DNA from: JBBROS01 sp043748985
Lineage (GTDB): Bacteria > Pseudomonadota > Alphaproteobacteria > Acetobacterales > Acetobacteraceae
Length of the DNA: 12,554 nt
Reading direction: 5' to 3'
Assembly (NCBI GenBank): GCA_043748985.1
Contig: JAYVEG010000162.1
Coordinates: forward strand, 1-12,554
Shown: in pieces, positions 8,060-12,554 of the stretch
Position numbering within the stretch: position 1 is the first letter of the stretch
How the letters are laid out: every line of letters begins with the position of its first letter
Made by a program: the position numbers and the translations under genes
Notes under the pieces: model-generated
What the model saw: only the letters and a program-made list of their open reading frames with translations
Told to the model about the DNA's origin: nothing
Databases searched by the model: none

Positions 8060-8156
8060 CGTGGGATCCCCTTGGTCGATTGATCTGGCCGGACTATGAC
8101 CGCGCGATGCCGAATGATCCAATGAATAAATATGGACAGTTTGATCGAGGGGTTCG
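8060..8156. promoter_or_regulatory. Shared katG/oxyR divergent control region
   Basis: All transcription signals for both genes must fit in these 97 bases or in the oxyR start. A candidate katG promoter on the minus strand is TTGGAT (8122-8117), an 18-base spacer and CATAGT (8098-8093). A candidate oxyR promoter on the plus strand is TTGGTC (8072-8077), a 17-base spacer and TATGAC (8095-8100). The two -10 elements overlap. Each hexamer is only a partial match. The A/T-rich block at 8121-8133, just upstream of the katG -35, is a reasonable place for OxyR to bind, but I could not match a full ATAG-N7-CTAT array. Ribosome-binding sites are AAGGGG for katG and GAGGGG (8147-8152) for oxyR. Confidence 0.55.
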
Positions 8157-9041
8157 ATGAGCCCGCTACCGAGCCCGCAGCAGTTGCGGTATCTGCTGGC
8201 GCTGGCCGAGTTGAACCATTTCGGCCGTGCGGCCGATGCGTGCGCGGTCACGCAGTCGACCTTGTCGGCCGGGATCCTGGCGCTTGAGCGGCAGCTGGAC
8301 GCGGCGATCCTGGACCGCGGCGCGGGGAAGCACGTCGTTTTCACGGCGCTGGGGGAGGAAATCGTCGCGCGCGCCCGCAAGGCGCTCGCGGCACTCGAGG
8401 AAGTGGCCGAGGCGGCGACAGCGGCGCGCGCGCCGCTGACCGGGCCGTTGCGGTTGGGCGTGATACCCACCGTGGGGCCGTTCCTGCTGCCGACGCTGAT
8501 GCCCATTTTGCGGACTGCTTTTCCGGGGCTGCGGCTGTTCGTGCGCGAGGATACGACGAAGGCGCTGGTCGATCGGCTGGCGGCCAACCGGCTTGACCTG
8601 CTGCTGATCGCCATTCCCTGCGACTGCGCCGGCGCCGAGACCCTGCCGATCCTGCGAGACGAGTTCGTAGTCGCATTGCCGAAGGGTCATCCGTTGGCGG
8701 CCCGCACCCGCATCCCGGCCGACGCGCTGGCGCGGGAACGCATGCTGCTGCTGGAGGACGGCCACTGCCTGCGCGACCAGGCGCTGGCCGTCTGTGGGTT
8801 GGGTGCCGAACAGGAGGGCTTTGCCGCGACCAGCCTGCATACGCTTGTACAGATGGTCGCGGGGGGGCTAGGCCTGACGCTGCTACCGCGGATGGCGCTG
8901 GACGCAGGTGTTGCAGAACACACCGACATCGAACTGCGCCCGCTCAGTCCGCCTGCTGCACGGACCATCGGGCTGGCCTGGCGGCCACATTCACCGCGGG
9001 CCGCGGAGTACAAGGCGCTTGCTCCGTTGATTGCACCATAA
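8157..9041 (+). CDS. oxyR: Hydrogen-peroxide-sensing LysR-type regulator OxyR
   Basis: A 294-residue LysR-family regulator. The N-terminal winged helix-turn-helix spans about 7-65 (HFGRAADACAVTQSTLSAGI). The effector domain begins near LTGPLRLGVIPTVGPFLLP (94-112). The redox cysteines are C204 and C213 in LEDGHCLRDQALAVC, nine residues apart exactly as C199/C208 in E. coli OxyR; oxidation to a disulfide converts the protein to its activating form. These residues and the divergent katG make the OxyR assignment strong over a generic LysR. Two further cysteines (C155, C157 in IPCDCAG) lie on the opposite side of the domain and are probably not part of the switch. GAGGGG five bases before the ATG is a good ribosome-binding site. 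No clear terminator follows; read-through towards atpD is possible. Confidence 0.95.
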   Translation: MSPLPSPQQLRYLLALAELNHFGRAADACAVTQSTLSAGILALERQLDAAILDRGAGKHVVFTALGEEIVARARKALAALEEVAEAATAARAPLTGPLRLGVIPTVGPFLLPTLMPILRTAFPGLRLFVREDTTKALVDRLAANRLDLLLIAIPCDCAGAETLPILRDEFVVALPKGHPLAARTRIPADALARERMLLLEDGHCLRDQALAVCGLGAEQEGFAATSLHTLVQMVAGGLGLTLLPRMALDAGVAEHTDIELRPLSPPAARTIGLAWRPHSPRAAEYKALAPLIAP

Positions 9042-9084
9042 TCGCGACCCTGGGTCGTCGCGCGAAAAAACGCCTTCGCCTATC

Positions 9085-9113
9085 TCGCCAAACCCGGGCC
9101 CAGGCTGTATAGC
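9085..9113 (+). promoter_or_regulatory. Candidate sigma-70 promoter for atpDC
   Basis: TCGCCA (9085-9090) and TATAGC (9108-9113) are separated by 17 bases, each matching four of six consensus positions. This would start transcription near 9119-9121, about 72 bases before the atpD start. The predicted leader contains a small hairpin (CCGGC 9130-9134 with GCCGG 9139-9143). Since atpHAG is not upstream, atpD needs its own promoter or read-through from oxyR, which makes this candidate relevant. The match is modest. Confidence 0.35.
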
Positions 9114-9192
9114 CGCGCAAATCCACGGACCGGCCAAAGCCGGCCCGCATCGCCCGACGCATGGGCGGCCGAACGCGAGGACAGGGCACAGC

Positions 9193-10623
9193 ATGGCGAA
9201 GAACAATGTCGGCAAGGTCACCCAGGTGCTTGGTGCCGTCGTGGACGTGCAGTTCGAGGGGGAGCTGCCCTTCATCCAGAACGCACTGATTGCCAAGAAC
9301 GGCGAGAACAACCTGGTTCTCGAAGTGGCGCAGGAGCTGGGTGAGAGGACTGTGCGCTGCATTGCGATGGACGCGACCGAGGGCATGGTGCGCGGAACCG
9401 AGGTGATCGACACCGGGGCACCGATCAGCGTGCCGGTCGGGCCGGAGACACTGGGGCGCATCCTGAACGTGATCGGCGAGCCGATCGATGAGCGTGGTCC
9501 CGTGGGCGAGAAGATGCGCTACCCGATCCATCGTGCGGCGCCGTCCTTCGAGGACCAGGCGACGTCGGCCGAGATCCTGGTGACGGGCATCAAGGTCGTC
9601 GATCTGCTGGCGCCTTACCTGAAGGGTGGCAAGATCGGCCTGTTCGGCGGCGCGGGCGTCGGGAAGACGGTGCTGATCCAGGAGCTGATCAACAACATCG
9701 CCAAGGCGCATGGCGGCGTGTCGGTGTTTGCCGGGGTCGGGGAGCGCACCCGCGAGGGCAACGACCTGTATCACGAGATGGTGGACGCGGGCGTCATCAA
9801 GCTGGGCGACGGGACGACCGCGGGTTCGAAGGTCGCGCTGGTGTATGGCCAGATGAACGAGCCTCCGGGTGCGCGGGCGCGCGTCGCGCTGTCCGGGCTG
9901 TCGCTGGCGGAGTATTTCCGGGACGAGGAAGGGCAGGACGTGCTGTTCTTCGTCGATAACATCTTCCGCTTTACCCAGGCCGGCGCCGAAGTGTCGGCAC
10001 TGTTGGGCCGCATTCCGTCGGCGGTGGGGTATCAGCCGACGCTGGCGACCGACATGGGCGCGCTGCAGGAGCGGATCACCTCGACGAAGAAGGGGTCCAT
10101 CACGTCGGTGCAGGCCATCTACGTCCCTGCCGACGACCTGACCGACCCGGCGCCTGCCACGTCGTTCGCACACTTGGACGCCACGACGGTGCTGAACCGG
10201 GCGATTTCCGAAAAGGGCATCTACCCGGCGGTCGACCCGTTGGACTCGACCAGCCGTTCGCTCGACCCGCGGATCGTGGGTGACGAGCATTACGCGGTGG
10301 CGCGCGAGGTTCAGCGCGTGCTGCAGACCTACAAGTCGCTGCAGGACATCATCGCCATTCTGGGCATGGACGAGCTGAGCGAGGACGACAAGCTGGTTGT
10401 GGCGCGGGCGCGGCGGATCGAGCGGTTCCTGAGCCAGCCGTTCCACGTGGCCGAGGTGTTCACTGGCTCGCCGGGCATCTTCGTGTCGATCGCGGACACG
10501 GTGCGGTCGTTCAAGGAGATCATCGACGGCAAGCACGACGCGCTGCCGGAGAGTGCGTTCTATATGGTCGGCACGATCGAGGACGCGGTGAAGAAGGCCG
10601 AAGGCATGAAGGTGGCCGCCTAA
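9193..10623 (+). CDS. atpD: ATP synthase F1 beta subunit
   Basis: The catalytic beta subunit of F1Fo ATP synthase, 476 residues and full length. Walker A is GGAGVGKT (152-159). The catalytic glutamate is E184 with R185 in GERTREGND, and Walker B is LFFVDNIFRF with D253. The ALLGRIPSAVGYQPTLATDMG region (267-287) and the ATP synthase alpha/beta signature YPAVDPLDSTS are intact. It assembles with alpha, gamma, delta and epsilon on the cytoplasmic face of the inner membrane. The ATG at 9193 has AGGG six bases upstream and matches the normal N-terminus (MAKNNVGKVTQVLGAVVDV); an in-frame extension from 9031 is not family-like. Unusually, oxyR rather than atpG precedes it. The atpC start directly abuts its stop codon. 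Confidence 0.98.
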   Translation: MAKNNVGKVTQVLGAVVDVQFEGELPFIQNALIAKNGENNLVLEVAQELGERTVRCIAMDATEGMVRGTEVIDTGAPISVPVGPETLGRILNVIGEPIDERGPVGEKMRYPIHRAAPSFEDQATSAEILVTGIKVVDLLAPYLKGGKIGLFGGAGVGKTVLIQELINNIAKAHGGVSVFAGVGERTREGNDLYHEMVDAGVIKLGDGTTAGSKVALVYGQMNEPPGARARVALSGLSLAEYFRDEEGQDVLFFVDNIFRFTQAGAEVSALLGRIPSAVGYQPTLATDMGALQERITSTKKGSITSVQAIYVPADDLTDPAPATSFAHLDATTVLNRAISEKGIYPAVDPLDSTSRSLDPRIVGDEHYAVAREVQRVLQTYKSLQDIIAILGMDELSEDDKLVVARARRIERFLSQPFHVAEVFTGSPGIFVSIADTVRSFKEIIDGKHDALPESAFYMVGTIEDAVKKAEGMKVAA

Positions 10624-11031
10624 GTGCCGACGCTTCTGGAGATCGTCAGCCCCGACAAGCTGCTGCTGTCTCAGCCCGTGGATATGGCCGTTATCCCGGC
10701 TGCCGAGGGCGAGATGGGTGTCATGCCGGGGCATTCGCCGATGATCGTGCTGCTGCGCGGTGGCACGATCGTATTGCATGAGGGTGGCCAGCCGACGGCC
10801 CGACTGTATGTGAGCGGCGGGTTCGCCGAGATCACGCCGGAGCGATGCACCGTGCTGGCGGACGAGGCGATTCCGGTTGCCGAGGTTTCGCGGGCGACCG
10901 GCGAGGCGCGTCTGGCGGCTGCCGAGGCGGAGTACGCATCCGTCGACAAGATGAACGTGCCGGCGATCGATGCCACCATGTCCCGCATCCAGTCCGCCCA
11001 GGCGATGATCGCGGCCGCCGGGGCTGCCTGA
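10624..11031 (+). CDS. atpC: ATP synthase F1 epsilon subunit
   Basis: The epsilon subunit (135 residues) of the F1 central stalk, which couples rotation and can inhibit ATP hydrolysis. The N-terminal beta-sandwich covers about 1-85 with the family landmarks IVSPDKLLLS, EGEMGVMPGHSPM and YVSGGFAEI. The C-terminal part (about 88-135) is the helical region, Ala-rich as usual in alphaproteobacteria. The GTG start lies immediately after the atpD TAA, with GAAGGTGG inside the end of atpD as ribosome-binding site, so the two are translationally linked. It ends at 11031 and a 118-base gap follows. Confidence 0.95.
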   Translation: MPTLLEIVSPDKLLLSQPVDMAVIPAAEGEMGVMPGHSPMIVLLRGGTIVLHEGGQPTARLYVSGGFAEITPERCTVLADEAIPVAEVSRATGEARLAAAEAEYASVDKMNVPAIDATMSRIQSAQAMIAAAGAA

Positions 11032-11054
11032 CGGCTGTAACCTGTCTGCAACAC

Positions 11055-11083
11055 TTCCCGGCAACAGTGCCCGCCTGCCGGAA
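11055..11083 (+). terminator. Weak hairpin after atpC (possible terminator or processing site)
   Basis: TTCCCGGCA at 11055-11063 pairs with TGCCGGAA at 11076-11083, eight pairs with one bulged C and a 12-base loop. It lies 24 bases after the atpC stop. There is no U-tract, so it may be an mRNA 3'-stabilising hairpin or attenuator rather than a true terminator. Confidence 0.3.
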
Positions 11084-11149
11084 CCAGACCGGTGCAGCGC
11101 CGTTGGCGACGTGTAGTGTGAGTGGGTTGGGTGGAGTGACGACGGGTCT

Positions 11150-11977
11150 ATGAAACACTGGTCGCTCGACGACGTTGCCTGGGACAGCTTCGATGCGACC
11201 CAGGTCGATCCAGAAATCGTGCCGCTGGTGAAGGCCGCCGCGATGGTGGAGCGGAACGGCACGGATTACGCCGTATATCTGGGCCGGGTGTTCCTGGATG
11301 ACCCAGATTTCCGTGTTGCCAGCGATAATTGGGCGATCGAGGAGGTCCAGCATGGCGACGCGCTGGGCCGGTGGGCGATGCTGGCTGATCCCGGCTGGGA
11401 TTTCGAGCATGCGTTCCAGCGCTACCGGGACGGCTACAAGCTGCCGCTGGACGCAGAGACGTCGATCCGCGGGAGCCGCACCGGGGAGCTGATTGCGCGC
11501 TGCATGGTGGAGACGGGGACGAGCAGCTACTACACGGCGCTTGCAGATGCGACCGGGGAGCCCGTTCTGGAGCAGGTTTGCCGGCTGATCGCCGCTGACG
11601 AGTATCGGCATTTCAAGCTGTTCTACGACCACATGCGCCGGTATCTGGCGCGCGAGAAGATCGGGGTGATGCGGCGGCTGCGGATCGCGGCCGGGCGGAT
11701 CACCGAGAGCGAGGATGACGAGCTGGCCTTTGCGTTCCATTGCGGGAACGAGCCCGAGGGGACGGTGTATATCCATGAGCGCTGCATCGCTGGGTACATG
11801 GGCCGGGCGATGGGGTTCTACCGGTATCATCACATTGAACGCAGCATGGGGATGATCCTGAAGTCAGTGGGTCTGCCGCCGCGTGGTCGGTTATCGACGA
11901 TGGCAGCGAAGGGGTTCTGGTCCGCGGTGCAGCGTCGGCAGCGGAAGTACGCGGCACTGATTGCGAAGGCGGCTTAG
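11150..11977 (+). CDS. Di-iron ferritin-like / acyl-ACP-desaturase-like protein, function unknown
   Basis: A 275-residue soluble protein without a signal peptide or membrane segment. It carries a full set of candidate di-iron ligands: E34 (MVERNGTDY), E65xxH68 (WAIEEVQHGDALGRW), E121 (MVETGTSS) and E151xxH154 (ADEYRHFKLFYDHM). The order E, ExxH, E, ExxH with steps of 31, 56 and 30 residues fits a four-helix-bundle di-iron protein. EEVQHGD resembles the EENRHGD motif of soluble acyl-ACP desaturases. It is shorter than plant desaturases (about 360 residues). From the sequence it could be a desaturase, another di-iron oxygenase or an iron/peroxide-handling protein. The ATG at 11150 has GGAG 13 bases upstream and CGGG closer, a poor site. 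It lies between atpC and aroQ, in the same direction. I do not assign a substrate. Confidence 0.85.
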   Translation: MKHWSLDDVAWDSFDATQVDPEIVPLVKAAAMVERNGTDYAVYLGRVFLDDPDFRVASDNWAIEEVQHGDALGRWAMLADPGWDFEHAFQRYRDGYKLPLDAETSIRGSRTGELIARCMVETGTSSYYTALADATGEPVLEQVCRLIAADEYRHFKLFYDHMRRYLAREKIGVMRRLRIAAGRITESEDDELAFAFHCGNEPEGTVYIHERCIAGYMGRAMGFYRYHHIERSMGMILKSVGLPPRGRLSTMAAKGFWSAVQRRQRKYAALIAKAA

Positions 11978-12040
11978 AGGCGCGACGATCGTGACGTCGG
12001 GCATTGGACGGTTGTGCCGCGAGATGCTACGGCGCGGAGC

Positions 12041-12493
12041 ATGTCTGCACACTTACCCCTGATTGTCATCCTGAACGGTCCCAACCTCAACATGCTGGGG
12101 CTTCGACAGCCGGAGTTGTATGGGCGGGCGACGCTGGATGATGTGGAGGCGCTGTGTGCCGAGACGGCGCAGCATCTGGACCTTGCGATCGACTTTCGAC
12201 AAAGCAATTCGGAGGCGGAGCTGGTGTCCTGGGTGCAGGAGTGCCGGGGACGTGCGGCGGGGATCGTGATCAATCCGGCGGGATATACCACGACGTCGAT
12301 CGCGATCATGGATGCTTTGCTGGCGGTTTCAGTTCCGACGGTCGAGGTTCACATCACGAACATCCATCGGCGTGAGGAATTCCGGCAACACTCGTATATC
12401 TCGAAGGCGGCGACCGGCGTGATCGCGGGGCTGGGAATCCAGGGCTATGCGCTGGCGCTCCATTCGTTGGCCGCGATCATCGAGGACCGATAG
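12041..12493 (+). CDS. aroQ: Type II 3-dehydroquinate dehydratase
   Basis: The third step of the shikimate pathway, dehydrating 3-dehydroquinate to 3-dehydroshikimate; dodecameric and cytoplasmic in this family. It has 150 residues, standard length. Recognisable blocks are ILNGPNLNMLGLRQPELYG (R22, catalytic Y27), QSNSEAELVSW, NPAGYTTTSIAIMDA (N78, D91) and VEVHITNIHRREEFRQHSYIS (E102, H104, R111, R115). Aligning with the M. tuberculosis enzyme through N75/N78, the usual histidine of the THTS motif (H81) is Thr84 here. The other key residues are kept, so it is probably active. I chose the ATG at 12041 because MSAHLPLIVILNGPN fits the family N-terminus; GGAG is only one base upstream of it, so the in-frame GTG at 12014 remains possible. 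A probable accB follows after 3 bases. Confidence 0.94.
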   Translation: MSAHLPLIVILNGPNLNMLGLRQPELYGRATLDDVEALCAETAQHLDLAIDFRQSNSEAELVSWVQECRGRAAGIVINPAGYTTTSIAIMDALLAVSVPTVEVHITNIHRREEFRQHSYISKAATGVIAGLGIQGYALALHSLAAIIEDR

Positions 12494-12496
12494 CCC

Positions 12497-12554
12497 ATGA
12501 GCAGCAATCGCTTCGACCCCGAGACCATCGAGCGGCTGGCCGTGATCATGCGGG
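12497..12554 (+). CDS. Start of probable biotin carboxyl carrier protein (AccB), cut by window end
   Basis: Only 19 codons are visible, from the ATG at 12497 (MSSNRFDPETIERLAVIMR). GAGG at 12482-12485 is 11 bases upstream. AccB proteins begin with a short helix of this kind, of the type xxDxxLIRKLAxLL, before the Ala/Pro-rich linker and biotinyl domain. In many alphaproteobacteria and gammaproteobacteria, aroQ-accB-accC is a conserved order for fatty-acid synthesis initiation. The call rests on synteny and this short match. Confidence 0.55.
   Translation, partial: MSSNRFDPETIERLAVIMR

Noticed and set aside
6707..8083. A 458-codon open frame on the plus strand across katG
   Set aside because: It is a Gly/Val-rich mirror of katG codons and has no motif.
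8060..8614. A 185-residue N-terminal extension of KatG
   Set aside because: It is antisense to the oxyR DNA-binding domain, has Ser/Arg-rich composition, and KatG already has its normal length and a good ribosome-binding site at 8059.
9045..9070. A hairpin (CGACC/GGTCG) followed by six A as an oxyR terminator
   Set aside because: The run is A on the plus strand, not T, so it cannot serve as a U-tract for oxyR, and the stem has only five pairs.
8944..11262. A 772-codon open frame on the minus strand across the end of oxyR, atpD and atpC
   Set aside because: It is antisense to unmistakable atpD and atpC. Its product is rich in Arg, His and Gln without family motifs, as expected from the complementary strand of GC-rich genes.

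Overview
This 12.5-kb window is GC-rich chromosomal DNA (roughly two-thirds G+C by eye) from an alphaproteobacterium. Three things support this: the gene order acyltransferase-miaB-phoH-ybeY-corC, the protein sequences themselves, and the atpDC / aroQ / probable accB block. A member of the Rhodospirillales or Acetobacteraceae is my best guess, but nothing here fixes the family. Almost everything is core housekeeping. I found no rRNA, tRNA, CRISPR array, insertion sequence, phage gene or plasmid gene, and no stretch over 300 bases without a gene.

Left part (1-1867): the 5' two-fifths or so of a TamA-like outer-membrane assembly factor on the minus strand runs off the left edge. It is divergent from a PlsC/OlsA-type membrane-lipid acyltransferase on the plus strand.

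Operon 1 (2041-5789, plus): miaB (tRNA ms2i6A methylthiotransferase), phoH (ATPase), ybeY (endoribonuclease for rRNA processing) and corC (CBS-domain protein). Every junction overlaps or nearly overlaps (TTGA, about 17 nt, ATGA), so the four are probably co-transcribed and translationally coupled. A perfect 11-bp hairpin lies between corC and the convergent katG and probably ends both transcripts.

Oxidative-stress module (5831-9041): katG (minus) and oxyR (plus) diverge from a 97-bp shared control region. OxyR keeps both redox cysteines, and KatG keeps all its catalytic and adduct-forming residues. This is a classic peroxide-sensing regulator-target pair.

Operon 2 (9193-12554, plus): atpD and atpC, then a di-iron ferritin-like / acyl-ACP-desaturase-like protein, aroQ, and the first codons of a probable accB. 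The F1 genes atpH, atpA and atpG that normally precede atpD are absent; oxyR lies there instead. Lnt, which often follows corC in alphaproteobacteria, is also missing. The katG-oxyR pair therefore lies where two conserved clusters are interrupted.

I see no convincing novel multi-gene system. The points most worth a second look are the split ATP synthase operon, the complete di-iron site in the protein after atpC, a His-to-Thr change at a substrate-binding position of AroQ, and repeated GTCCG/CGGAC hairpin elements in the miaB leader.
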